Shown here one piece after another: positions 19,157 through 26,688 of a stretch of DNA of 64,000 bases. A program made the position numbers and the translations under genes. Every line of letters begins with the position of its first letter. The first letter of the stretch is position 1. The DNA is from Halalkalibacter wakoensis JCM 9140 (GTDB lineage Bacteria; Bacillota; Bacilli; Bacillales; Bacillaceae_D), in assembly GCF_000513095.1 (NCBI RefSeq), contig NZ_BAUT01000008.1:36883-100882 (forward strand). The letters are read 5' to 3'. Under the pieces are notes generated by a model that worked only from the letters and a program-made list of their open reading frames with translations, had not been told where the DNA came from and searched no databases.

Positions 19157-20035
19157 GTGTACTATTTTTTCGTAAATCGGACGTCAGGCAAAGGGCGCTC
19201 CGTCGAAGTTTGGAATGAAATAGAGAAGATATTAAAAGAGAAAAACGTACAATATCAAGCTGTTACAACGGATACAAAAGAGGAAGCGTTAGAAATTTTA
19301 AAGGAATTATTATGTACGAAACAAGCCATTCAAGCGATTGTTGCGCTTGGTGGGGATGGAACGATTCATTCGATAATGAATGAATTAATTGGATCTTCGG
19401 TTCCTTTTAGCGTTATCCCAACCGGCTCTGGAAACGACTATGCAAGAGCGCGGGGAATATCAAAGGATTACCGAAAAGAAATAGAAAAATTACTCTTAAA
19501 TGAACAAAAAAAGATCGATTTATTAGAAGTTGGCAATCGCCATTGTATGACGGTTGTAGGAATTGGGTTTGATGGTAAGGTTGCAGATGAAGCAAATAAA
19601 ATGAAGTGGAAAAGGTGGCTCGGTGGTACCGCTTATTTCTTTACGATTTTAAAAGTACTATTAACGTATAAACCGTCAGAAATTAAACTTAAATTAAATG
19701 ATGAAGAACGACTTTTTAAAAAGGTATGGTTAATTGCCATTGCCAATCATGCTTATTATGGTGGGGGGATAAAGATTTGTCCGATTGCCAAGAGCAACGA
19801 TGGAAAGTTAGATATTTGCGTTATTCATAGCCTTCCAAAGTGGCGACTTCTTTTTATTTTAGCAAGAGTATTTAGTGGGAAACATGTGTCTATGAAAGGA
19901 GTCGAATATCATCAAGTTGAAAAAATTGAAGTAGAGAGTGATGAACCGCTTTTTGTAACGGCCGATGGAGAAATGATGGGACAAACCCCAACCACTGTAT
20001 CAATCAAAAAAGAGGCGTTTCATGTTATGAATTAA
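19157..20035 (+). CDS. Diacylglycerol kinase-family lipid kinase (YtlR/DgkB/YegS type)
   Basis: 292 residues if started at GTG 19157, nine bases after GGGGAG, giving the typical start YYFFVNRTSGKGRS. A longer frame from TTG 19121 is possible. The catalytic-domain motifs are IVALGGDGTIHSIMNELIG, IPTGSGNDYARARGI and VGIGFDGKVADEANK, and the C-terminal domain ends with EPLFVTADGEMMG. Members phosphorylate diacylglycerol or related lipids at the membrane. It stands alone, divergent from the dehydrogenase operon. Confidence 0.85.
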   Translation: MYYFFVNRTSGKGRSVEVWNEIEKILKEKNVQYQAVTTDTKEEALEILKELLCTKQAIQAIVALGGDGTIHSIMNELIGSSVPFSVIPTGSGNDYARARGISKDYRKEIEKLLLNEQKKIDLLEVGNRHCMTVVGIGFDGKVADEANKMKWKRWLGGTAYFFTILKVLLTYKPSEIKLKLNDEERLFKKVWLIAIANHAYYGGGIKICPIAKSNDGKLDICVIHSLPKWRLLFILARVFSGKHVSMKGVEYHQVEKIEVESDEPLFVTADGEMMGQTPTTVSIKKEAFHVMN

Positions 20036-20045
20036 TTAACAGACT

Positions 20046-20082
20046 AAAAAAGCCATTGAAACTACTTGTTTCAATGGCTTTC
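20046..20082 (+). terminator. Terminator after the lipid kinase gene
   Basis: Arms AGCCATTGAAAC / GTTTCAATGGCT with a 5-base loop, A tract before and a short T tract after. Confidence 0.8.
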
Positions 20083-20101
20083 TACTGAACTCCACTCACG
20101 A

Positions 20102-20251
20102 CTATTGAATGGAATTAGAGTCAGATAAGGGTTCGCGTTTAAGAGAACTCTTTTTAGCATGGTCCGTTTCGATATGTTCGTATTCTAAAATAAAGAGGAG
20201 ATCTAAAAAGTGAAAGCTAAATTCTTTGATCTTCGCTAACATATGATTCAT
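20102..20251 (-). CDS. Small hypothetical protein, 49 residues
   Basis: ATG at 20251 after AAGGAGGTACATGGC, an excellent ribosome binding site. MNHMLAKIKEFSFHFLDLLF forms an amphipathic or hydrophobic helix, followed by ILEYEHIETDHAKK and a polar tail. Not recognised. The upstream region has a pair of ATGCGCAT palindromes around a TATACA box, suggesting specific regulation. Confidence 0.55.
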   Translation of the reverse strand: MNHMLAKIKEFSFHFLDLLFILEYEHIETDHAKKSSLKREPLSDSNSIQ

Positions 20252-20289
20252 GCCATGTACCTCCTTGATTAGAAGAAGCTGTACATTTA

Positions 20290-20323
20290 CTATGCGCATA
20301 AATGTATAAAAAAATGCGCATAG
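20290..20323 (-). promoter_or_regulatory. Operator-like inverted pair flanking a -10 box
   Basis: CTATGCGCAT (20290-20299) and ATGCGCATAG (20314-20323) are perfect inverted copies, each containing the palindrome ATGCGCAT, with centres 24 bases apart. On the minus strand TATACA lies between them and TTGAAT just upstream. They precede the 49-residue gene by about 40 bases. Confidence 0.45.
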
Positions 20324-20396
20324 ATTCAATCAGTTGAAGGTTATTTAGACCGTGGTGAAATGGAGCGGTGGTTAATCACTTCTTTAGGAATAAGAG

Positions 20397-20432
20397 GGCA
20401 CTAAAAAAGGTTGGTATACCTTTTTTAGTGCC
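20397..20432. repeat. Dispersed hairpin, copy 3 (GGCACTAAAAAAGG / CCTTTTTTAGTGCC)
   Basis: Perfect 14-bp arms with an 8-base loop. It lies 3' of the minus-strand membrane gene ending at 20464. The core differs slightly from the other copies (CTAAAAAAG for CTGAAAAAG), a compensated change in both arms. Confidence 0.7.
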
Positions 20433-20463
20433 TTCAGATTAATATGCAGTGCTGCAGAATAGA

Positions 20464-20640
20464 TTAACCTTCCTGATCCTTTTTTCTTCTTTCCATTAAA
20501 CGCAAAATCCACAAAACAACATTGATAATTACGATCAAGTAAAAAAGCCAAGATGTCGTTGTTTCATTTTGATACGAGATGTATACAAAAACAACGAGAA
20601 CAACTACAGCAAATACTTGCATTAATTGAATTTTGGACAA
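20464..20640 (-). CDS. Small membrane protein, 58 residues
   Basis: TTG start at 20640 six bases after GAGGG. Two hydrophobic segments (MQVFAVVVLVVFVYISY and WLFYLIVIINVVLWIL) are joined by QNETTTS, with a basic end RLMERRKKDQEG. No family recognised. The next gene diverges on the plus strand. Confidence 0.6.
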   Translation of the reverse strand: MSKIQLMQVFAVVVLVVFVYISYQNETTTSWLFYLIVIINVVLWILRLMERRKKDQEG

Positions 20641-20728
20641 AGCCTTCCCTCATTTCGCATGATTTCTTCTGTTAGGACATACGATACATTATAACAATCT
20701 TGAAATCGTACGAAAAGAGGCGTGATGT

Positions 20729-21283
20729 ATGAAATCGAAGCAAGCATTTTACCGAAGTGTTTTGATTATTCTTTTATGTGGTGTAGGTTTTATGTATAGT
20801 CAATCAGATAGTATCTATCAGCAAGTCGAAGAATCAGTCGCCGCAACGGTTCAAAAAGGAGTTCAAGTCGGACAAGAAGCTTTACCGATTGAATTGACAA
20901 CACTGAACGGGGATGAGGTGTCCTTAGATGAGTATCTTGGACAGCCAGTTGTTTTGAATTTCTTTGCAACATGGTGCCATCCCTGTCAAGAGGAAATGCC
21001 TATTATTTTGGAGTTAGAGAAGAAGGTAAAGGAGCGGGGCGGAAAATTTGTCGCAATTAATATGACTAGTCAGGAAAAAAGCAAAGAAGAGATTAGACCT
21101 TTTCTTCAACATTTCCGTGCCACGTTTGATCCTCTTCTTGATCAAGATGGAGAGATCATGAAGAAATACCAAATCATTGGTATTCCAACAACACTTGTAA
21201 TCGATGAACAAGGAATTATAGTCCAAAGAATCAACGGCGGATTAACAAATGAAATTATGGAGGATTTGGTGTTGTTTCGTTAA
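20729..21283 (+). CDS. Membrane-anchored thiol-disulfide oxidoreductase (ResA/TlpA-like)
   Basis: 184 residues. An uncleaved signal or anchor (residues 9-25) precedes a thioredoxin-fold domain: PVVLNFFATWCHPCQEEMP with the active-site CHPC, and the cis-proline in GIPTTLVID. It is probably extracytoplasmic and either reduces or delivers reductant to disulfides, as in cytochrome c maturation or spore development. No partner gene adjoins it. A good terminator follows. Confidence 0.88.
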   Translation: MKSKQAFYRSVLIILLCGVGFMYSQSDSIYQQVEESVAATVQKGVQVGQEALPIELTTLNGDEVSLDEYLGQPVVLNFFATWCHPCQEEMPIILELEKKVKERGGKFVAINMTSQEKSKEEIRPFLQHFRATFDPLLDQDGEIMKKYQIIGIPTTLVIDEQGIIVQRINGGLTNEIMEDLVLFR

Positions 21284-21306
21284 AATCCTAGCTTCATCCT
21301 TTAATA

Positions 21307-21338
21307 AAAAGCCTTGAGATGATTCTCTCAAGGCTTTT
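21307..21338 (+). terminator. Terminator after the thioredoxin-like gene
   Basis: Arms AAAAGCCTTGAGA / TCTCAAGGCTTTT around a 6-base loop. Confidence 0.8.
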
Positions 21339-21398
21339 AAAAGTTACTTTCTTGTTTATAAAGATGGAGGTGAACTAGAACCTCCTCCTCACCCTTTT

Positions 21399-22382
21399 TT
21401 ATTGAATGAATATTAAGTAAGAAGATAGAAAATAAAGAATCACCAAAACAACAGAAGGAAGAGCGTAACGGAAACTGGATTCTCTCGGCTTCCTGACAAG
21501 TGTATATAAAATAACAACAGAAAGAATTCCTACGGCAGCAGCAGTAATTTGGTGTACGTTCGAAACGTCGGCAATGATTGACCCATTTCGATAAAACACA
21601 TCTGAAGCTCCTAAAATTAAAATATTAAATAAATTACTTCCTAATATTGACCCTATTGCTAAGTTGTAATTTCGTAACTGTATTGCAACAAGAACTGCGA
21701 TCGCTTCGGGGAGAGAGGTTGTCGCAGCGATTAAAAAGCTTCCAACAAAACTTGCTCCAAGACCTGTTATGACTGCAATTTGGTCACCTGTCACTGTTAA
21801 AAGAGTTCCTGCACCCAAAATGACAATAGCAGCAATCACAAAACCAATAATAGCTTTTTTTAGAGGTATAGCAGATAAATTATAATCTTCCGGTTCTTCA
21901 ACGGGCTCTTCTGGATATTTTTTAGATAAATGAGAAATAAGAGCAATTCCTAATGCGTAAATGATCATCAAAATCCAGATGTCTAAACCAATTCCAAGAA
22001 ATGTGTATTCAATCTTAATACTTAATGCTAGTAAAGATACAATTGCAAGTAGCATACCAACACTAGCGGTATAAATGTGGGATTTACTAGCATTTTTGAA
22101 GATTTGCTGTCTTCTAAAATAAAGGTCAAAGCTAGCGATGATTAATAAATTAAACATGTTGCTTCCGAACACATTCCCTACAGCAATGTCAGGTGAATCT
22201 AATACAATTGCTGTGACACTAGTTGTAACTTCAGGTAAGGAAGTTGCACCTGCTAAAAAAATAGTACCCACGACCATCCCACCAAGAGAAGTTTTCTCTC
22301 CAATCGTATCAGCATACGTGGAAAGTTTAATGGCAGCTAACACCGTTAAAATAGCTGCAAAAATAAATCCTAAAAAAACCAT
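21399..22382 (-). CDS. CaCA-family cation exchanger (YrbG-like), probable Mn2+/Ca2+ exporter
   Basis: 327 residues from ATG 22382 after GGGGGAATTATACT. Two Na/Ca exchanger repeats, each with the alpha motif: GTIFLAGATSLPEVTTSV near 45-62 and SFLIAATTSLPEAIAV near 205-220. Each is followed by GNVFGSNMFNLLI or GSILGSNLFNILI. About ten membrane segments and a hydrophilic central loop (KKYPEEPVEEPEDY). The gene lies behind a yybP-ykoY riboswitch, which is known to sense Mn2+ and to control Mn2+ exporters, so manganese efflux is the best inferred role. Confidence 0.88.
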   Translation of the reverse strand: MVFLGFIFAAILTVLAAIKLSTYADTIGEKTSLGGMVVGTIFLAGATSLPEVTTSVTAIVLDSPDIAVGNVFGSNMFNLLIIASFDLYFRRQQIFKNASKSHIYTASVGMLLAIVSLLALSIKIEYTFLGIGLDIWILMIIYALGIALISHLSKKYPEEPVEEPEDYNLSAIPLKKAIIGFVIAAIVILGAGTLLTVTGDQIAVITGLGASFVGSFLIAATTSLPEAIAVLVAIQLRNYNLAIGSILGSNLFNILILGASDVFYRNGSIIADVSNVHQITAAAVGILSVVILYTLVRKPRESSFRYALPSVVLVILYFLSSYLIFIQ

Positions 22383-22412
22383 AGTATAATTCCCCCTATA
22401 CAAAATCCACAC

Positions 22413-22565
22413 AAAAAAGACCCTTTTATGAAAGTCTGCCCGAAAAAACAGTCTCTCATAAAAAGGTCTTGCGTACTTTGTTCAATAACAAAGCTCAATG
22501 AACCGAGTGAACATAGTCACTGTCATGACGACTCATTGACCAATAGGTCGCTACTCCCCTTTTTG
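22413..22565 (-). promoter_or_regulatory. yybP-ykoY manganese riboswitch with terminator
   Basis: On the minus strand the aptamer (22565 to 22460) shows the family signatures AAAGGGGAGTAGCG at the 5' side, GTCGTCA and TCACTCGG in the middle, and GCAAGACCTTTTT closing P1. An intrinsic terminator (22468 to 22413) has arms GACCTTTTTATGA and TCATAAAAGGGTC followed by T6, and reuses the 3' strand of P1. The layout is a metal-on switch: Mn2+ binding stabilises P1, prevents the terminator and allows transcription of the exporter. The pattern match is close to the published Lactococcus aptamer as I recall it. Confidence 0.9.
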
Positions 22566-22672
22566 GGTATGCAATTGTGATGGACTAAATGTAGCATGAT
22601 GTGGATTTGACGTCAATCTAAAATCACAAAAAAATCCTCTCTCTTAATCTGCTCTTAGAGAGAGGATATGAA

Positions 22673-23209
22673 TTACATGGTTCTTTCAATGAATTTTTCT
22701 TTCAGATGCGATTCAATCTTCTTATCCAGTAAGCTTAACATCCTTCGCGCTTTTTGATCTGAGATTTTGTGATAATGATGTTCTCCACCTGGCTTTTCAT
22801 CTGCTTCATCGGCTAAAGCTACGACATGTTGCAATGGATTTAATTCGAGATGTCCGTTTGGTAAATAAGAATCTGTGTGTAATAAAATGGCAAGGGCGAT
22901 TTCTTTTGCTGTTCGCGGATGTTCCCCGAGTCGAATAAGAAGCTTGTGTGCTCTTTCAGACCCTTTAATAGCATGTATATCATTTTCTTTGTATAAATTA
23001 TAATCCCATTGACCATTTTTGTACCACGTATAATGCCCGATATCGTGAAGGAATGCTGCCTTAGTTGCTCGATCAGGATCAACGTTATGCTTTATAGCTA
23101 AGCGATAAGCATGAAAAGCACAAGCAACGGCATGGGCCATTCCGGACCTTTTTACATATTTTTGTGTAATTGGATGATCAAACAATTGAACTAACGTAAC
23201 ATGTCTCAC
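22673..23209 (-). CDS. HD-domain phosphohydrolase-like protein
   Basis: 178 residues from GTG 23209, eight bases after GGGAGG. HD-superfamily pattern: a possible first His in SGMAHAVACAF, the HD pair in KAAFLHDIGHYTWYKNG, a later His in ILLHTDSYL, and the Asp in ALADEADEKPG. HD proteins hydrolyse phosphate esters of nucleotides; the substrate is not predictable. It is a single gene with its own upstream region. Confidence 0.75.
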   Translation of the reverse strand: MRHVTLVQLFDHPITQKYVKRSGMAHAVACAFHAYRLAIKHNVDPDRATKAAFLHDIGHYTWYKNGQWDYNLYKENDIHAIKGSERAHKLLIRLGEHPRTAKEIALAILLHTDSYLPNGHLELNPLQHVVALADEADEKPGGEHHYHKISDQKARRMLSLLDKKIESHLKEKFIERTM

Positions 23210-23375
23210 GTAACATTCCTCCCTCTTCTAAGTTGTTGTAAATAAATCTTCCCTTGAAAAAGTGTATTTTATCTATTATATAGATTTATATTAAATGGTG
23301 CAACACATTTTATTTGGAACGATTGGTTAATTTATGTATATGATACACGATAGGTTGATGAGAGGAGTATGAAAA

Positions 23376-24023
23376 ATGGCAACCACTCATTCATTTACAA
23401 AAGGCGAAGAAATAGCTAATGCTATTACTCACGGTTTTGGTGCTCTTTTTAGTATTGTAGCTCTTGTGATATTACCTTTACTTTCAAGCCTACATGGATC
23501 TGCATTACATGTAATAAGCTTTACGATATATGGAGTTACAATGCTGTTACTTTATTTCTCCTCGACAATGGTTCATGCACTTCCACCCGGAAAAGCAAAA
23601 GATTTGTTTGAAATTTTTGATCATGCTTCTATTTATTTGTTTATTGCTGGGAGTTATACCCCGTTGTTATTTATTGTCGTACAAGGAACTCTAGGATGGA
23701 CACTGTTTGGCATTGTATGGGGCATTGCAACAATAGGCGTGATCTTAAAATTCTTCTTTGTAAAGAGATTCCTGTTTTTATCAACGATATTTTATATTGG
23801 GATGGGTTGGCTAGCGTTGTTCGCCATTAAGCCCATAATGGAAACACTCCCACAATTAGGGGTGGCTCTTCTTTTTTCAGGGGGGATCAGTTATACAGTT
23901 GGAACGGTTTTTTATATGTGGCGTGGGTTTAAATACCACCATGCAATCTGGCATTTATTCGTCCTAGTTGGTACCATTCTTCATTTCTTTTTAATTCTTT
24001 TTTATGTATTGCCAATGACGTAG
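23376..24023 (+). CDS. Haemolysin III / AdipoR-family membrane protein (YplQ-like)
   Basis: 215 residues after GAGGAGTATGAAAA. Seven membrane segments. Family signatures include EEIANAITHGFGAL at the N-terminus, SSTMVHALPPGKAKDLFEIFDHASIYLFIAGSYTP split over loop 2 and helix 3, and HHAIWHLFVLVGTILHF near the C-terminus, with the conserved His and Asp expected to bind zinc. The family is linked to lipid or membrane-fluidity homeostasis; haemolytic activity is not implied. Confidence 0.88.
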   Translation: MATTHSFTKGEEIANAITHGFGALFSIVALVILPLLSSLHGSALHVISFTIYGVTMLLLYFSSTMVHALPPGKAKDLFEIFDHASIYLFIAGSYTPLLFIVVQGTLGWTLFGIVWGIATIGVILKFFFVKRFLFLSTIFYIGMGWLALFAIKPIMETLPQLGVALLFSGGISYTVGTVFYMWRGFKYHHAIWHLFVLVGTILHFFLILFYVLPMT

Positions 24024-24049
24024 GTACGAGAATACGGGTATAATAAAAG

Positions 24050-24082
24050 CGCTGAAAAAGGAAAAATCGACCTTTTTCAGGG
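24050..24082. repeat. Dispersed hairpin, copy 4 (CTGAAAAAGG / CCTTTTTCAG)
   Basis: 10-bp core arms, 27 bases after the yplQ-like stop and 31 bases before the next start codon, between co-directional genes. Confidence 0.7.
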
Positions 24083-24113
24083 CTCTCGTTATAATGAAAA
24101 TGGAGGCGATGGT

Positions 24114-24343
24114 ATGTATATAAAGATTGCAGAGCTTGCAGCCTATTTGGAATTGCCAGAAGAGTACATTGTTCAACAAGTGAGAAAAGGACATGTAAGG
24201 ACAGTGTTTGATGGACAAGAGTATTTAGTTAATCGAGAGCAATTTCTATGGCATAAGGAACAACTCGATCTAAAAAGACGACAGATAAAAGAGGAAATAG
24301 AGGAACACTTCCTGAAGATTGGGATGCTAAAGACGAAGATTAA
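24114..24343 (+). pseudogene. Small helix-turn-helix (excisionase-like) protein, apparent frameshift
   Basis: Starts at ATG 24114 after GGAGGCGATGGT. An N-terminal MerR/excisionase-like fold (KIAELAAYLELPEEYIVQQV, then GQEYLVNREQF) leads into a charged helix (LKRRQIKEEIEEHF). At about 24309-24313 the frame runs into unlikely sequence that reads through the promoter of the next gene. One frame over, the DNA encodes EDWDAKDED and then TAA at 24341, a natural acidic end. One extra C in TTCCTG would join them as EEHFPEDWDAKDED. The uninterrupted reading to 24446 is therefore probably artefactual. Confidence 0.6.
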
Positions 24344-24397
24344 TACATACACTATAATTGTGAACACAAAACCAAAAGAGAAGGTTGTGATGCCACA

Positions 24398-25606
24398 ATG
24401 GGGAAACATTTGGTGTTTGTGCTCATGCTTTGTCTATTTGGCTTAATCATTGGAACATTTTCTGTACAAGCAGAGAGTGTAGAGTCAAACAAAGCAAGAG
24501 ACCATCAGCAAAAAGGAATAACGAAGAACTTTTTAGAGTTGCCTGAAAACATGGTCCGTTTCGAATTTAACTCAGGTTATTCTTTTCCGTACCCGGAAGA
24601 TGGCGTACGAGGTGTATATGTTACAGGTAACTCTGCAGGTGGACAACGATTTAACTCCCTCCTTGAACTTCTAGATTCTACCGATTTGAACTCTATGGTC
24701 ATCGATATAAAAGATGATCACGGTTATTTAACGTATCGTCCAGATGAGCAATCACCATTTTATAACATCTCCCAAAATTTTATTGGTGATACAGAGAAAT
24801 TAATGGAAACACTAGAAGAATACGAAATCTATCCAATTGCACGTATCGTTGTTTTTAAAGATACAGTCTTGGCTGAGAAACGTCCTGACCTATCTTTTTT
24901 AGATGATGGAGAAGTTTGGAAAAATGGGAGAGGAGAAGCGTTTGTTAACCCATTTTTAAAAGAAGTATGGGATTACAATGTAGACATTGCTAAAAAGGCA
25001 GCACAAATGGGCTTTAAAGAAATTCAATTTGACTATGTTCGGTTTCCGGAAGGATTTGAACGTCGTGATGAAATCCTTAAATATGAGGTTGGCGAATATT
25101 TAGATGGAGATGACAATGTTCAAAAAAGAGTCCAAGCTGTAACAGATTTTGTAGCTTATGCAAGAGAACAGTTAGAGGCATATCATGTTGATGTGTCCGT
25201 TGATATTTTTGGATACTCTGCGACCATCTCGGAAGCACCAGGAATTGGTCAAAACTTCTCGAAAATTTCAGAGAATGTTGATGTTATATCTTCCATGATT
25301 TATCCGAGTCATTGGACACCGTATTTTGGAATCGATAAACCTGATTTGTATCCGTATGAACTAACGACCGAATATGCGAAAGTTGAAAATAAAGTACTTG
25401 GTGCATTAGATAACCCTCCAGTATCAAGACCTTGGATTCAAGATTTTACAGCATCTTGGTTAGGAGCAGGAAATTATAAAAGATACGGAAAAAAAGAAGT
25501 AGAAGAGCAAATTCGTGCATTGAATGAACAAGGAATTGATGAATTCTTGCTTTGGAATGCAACAAACCGCTATACAAAAGGCGTTAACTATAAACCACTC
25601 GAATAA
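24398..25606 (+). CDS. Secreted glycoside hydrolase-like protein (DUF4015/GH13-like barrel)
   Basis: 402 residues with a signal peptide (LVFVLMLCLFGLIIGTF, cleavage near VQAES). The rest is the DUF4015 TIM-barrel type: GVRGVYVTGNSAGG, LNSMVIDIKDDHGYLTY, RIVVFKD, KEIQFDYVRFPEGF, VSVDIFGYSAT, SSMIYPSHW and EFLLWNATNRYT. Relatives are predicted exported carbohydrate-active enzymes of unknown substrate. A terminator follows at 25616-25647. SD spacing is long (GAAGG 13 bases upstream), so initiation may be weak. Confidence 0.82.
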   Translation: MGKHLVFVLMLCLFGLIIGTFSVQAESVESNKARDHQQKGITKNFLELPENMVRFEFNSGYSFPYPEDGVRGVYVTGNSAGGQRFNSLLELLDSTDLNSMVIDIKDDHGYLTYRPDEQSPFYNISQNFIGDTEKLMETLEEYEIYPIARIVVFKDTVLAEKRPDLSFLDDGEVWKNGRGEAFVNPFLKEVWDYNVDIAKKAAQMGFKEIQFDYVRFPEGFERRDEILKYEVGEYLDGDDNVQKRVQAVTDFVAYAREQLEAYHVDVSVDIFGYSATISEAPGIGQNFSKISENVDVISSMIYPSHWTPYFGIDKPDLYPYELTTEYAKVENKVLGALDNPPVSRPWIQDFTASWLGAGNYKRYGKKEVEEQIRALNEQGIDEFLLWNATNRYTKGVNYKPLE

Positions 25607-25615
25607 AAATGGATT

Positions 25616-25647
25616 AAAAAAGCTACTGTTTTGCAGTAGCTTTTTTT
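25616..25647 (+). terminator. Terminator after the secreted hydrolase-like gene
   Basis: Arms AAAAAGCTACTG / CAGTAGCTTTTT with a T7 tail. Confidence 0.85.
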
Positions 25648-25841
25648 AGCAATCAATCACTTTAAAACAGTGAAGTATGGCCAAACTCTCTTGGAAATGA
25701 GTGGAATTGTATGAGATCGGTGCATAAACTGTAAATAATGTCGTACATGGAAAAACTTCCTATTATATGATGAAATGACGCAGTTTAACCTTTATTGAAA
25801 GAGGAATATACTAATACTATAAAGGTGATGGAGGTACGACA

Positions 25842-26405
25842 ATGAATTGGTATGAAAAGCTTAATCAATACTTTCCGATCGAAGAAATGAAGTCGAAAGA
25901 ACACATCGAGTTGTTGTTAAAAGAGAAAGCTGATATTTACCATAAAAATGAAGGACCAAATCATGTTATGATGTATGTAGAAACTGATGACTTTGTTTTT
26001 GTTGATTATTTGTTTGTATCAACAGATGCAAGAGGTCAGGGACTAGGGAAAAAATTATTAAACGAGTTAAAGCAAAAAGATAAGCCCATTATTCTTGAAG
26101 TAGAGCCGGTTGATTATGATGATACGGATACCGAGAAGCGTCAACGTTTTTATAGTCGAGAAGGATTTAAGCACGCACAGTCAATTGGTTACAAAAGACG
26201 TTCTTTGGCGACAAACGAAATTAATGAACTTGAGATTTTGTATTGGTCTCCAACAGATGAAACGGAAAAAAGCATTTTTGACAAAATGAAGCATACGTAT
26301 GAAAACATCCACACGTATAAAGACCATGAACTTTACGGAGCTTCTTATGAAGATGTTGATCAAGTTTTAACGTACGAAAAAGAGAAAGACCAGGCGACTG
26401 TGTAG
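25842..26405 (+). CDS. yjbC: GNAT-family acetyltransferase YjbC
   Basis: 187 residues after GGTGATGGAGGTACGACA. GNAT core: FVFVDYLFVSTDARGQGLGKKLLNELK (about 50-75) and FYSREGFKHA. An acidic C-terminal region follows (TYEKEKDQATV). In B. subtilis yjbC lies directly upstream of spx and is partly co-transcribed with it; here the RND operon (on the other strand) separates them. The substrate is unknown. Confidence 0.85.
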   Translation: MNWYEKLNQYFPIEEMKSKEHIELLLKEKADIYHKNEGPNHVMMYVETDDFVFVDYLFVSTDARGQGLGKKLLNELKQKDKPIILEVEPVDYDDTDTEKRQRFYSREGFKHAQSIGYKRRSLATNEINELEILYWSPTDETEKSIFDKMKHTYENIHTYKDHELYGASYEDVDQVLTYEKEKDQATV

Positions 26406-26440
26406 CCAATTCCTTCATCCATTGATGAGGGGGAATACCG

Positions 26441-26584
26441 ATGAAAAGAAGAGATGTAAAGCGACAGAATAGCAAAAAGAAAAGGGAAATGCTTAAAGAT
26501 TTTCTTAAGAAAAATGTGAAGGGATGGCAAGCTAGGTCTAAACGTAGTCCAATTCCAATGCCATCGAAGCGCACAACTGCTTAA
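26441..26584 (+). CDS. Small basic protein, 47 residues
   Basis: ATG after GAGGGGGAATACCG, 35 bases downstream of yjbC. Very Lys/Arg-rich with almost no hydrophobic core: MKRRDVKRQNSKKKREMLKD, then FLKKNVKGWQARSKR and SPIPMPSKRTTA. It may bind RNA or ribosomes, but this is only composition. A strong terminator follows. Confidence 0.6.
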   Translation: MKRRDVKRQNSKKKREMLKDFLKKNVKGWQARSKRSPIPMPSKRTTA

Positions 26585-26595
26585 AACGAAAAACA

Positions 26596-26642
26596 GGGCT
26601 CCTTTTTTAGCATGATGCTAAAAAGGAGCCCATCTTTTTTTA
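26596..26642. terminator. Terminator after the yjbC unit
   Basis: Arms GGGCTCCTTTTTTAGCAT / ATGCTAAAAAGGAGCCC, followed by T7. Confidence 0.85.
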
Positions 26643-26688
26643 GATCTCATATTCATCCGCTTTGTTGCTTGAAAATATCGTATTCCTG

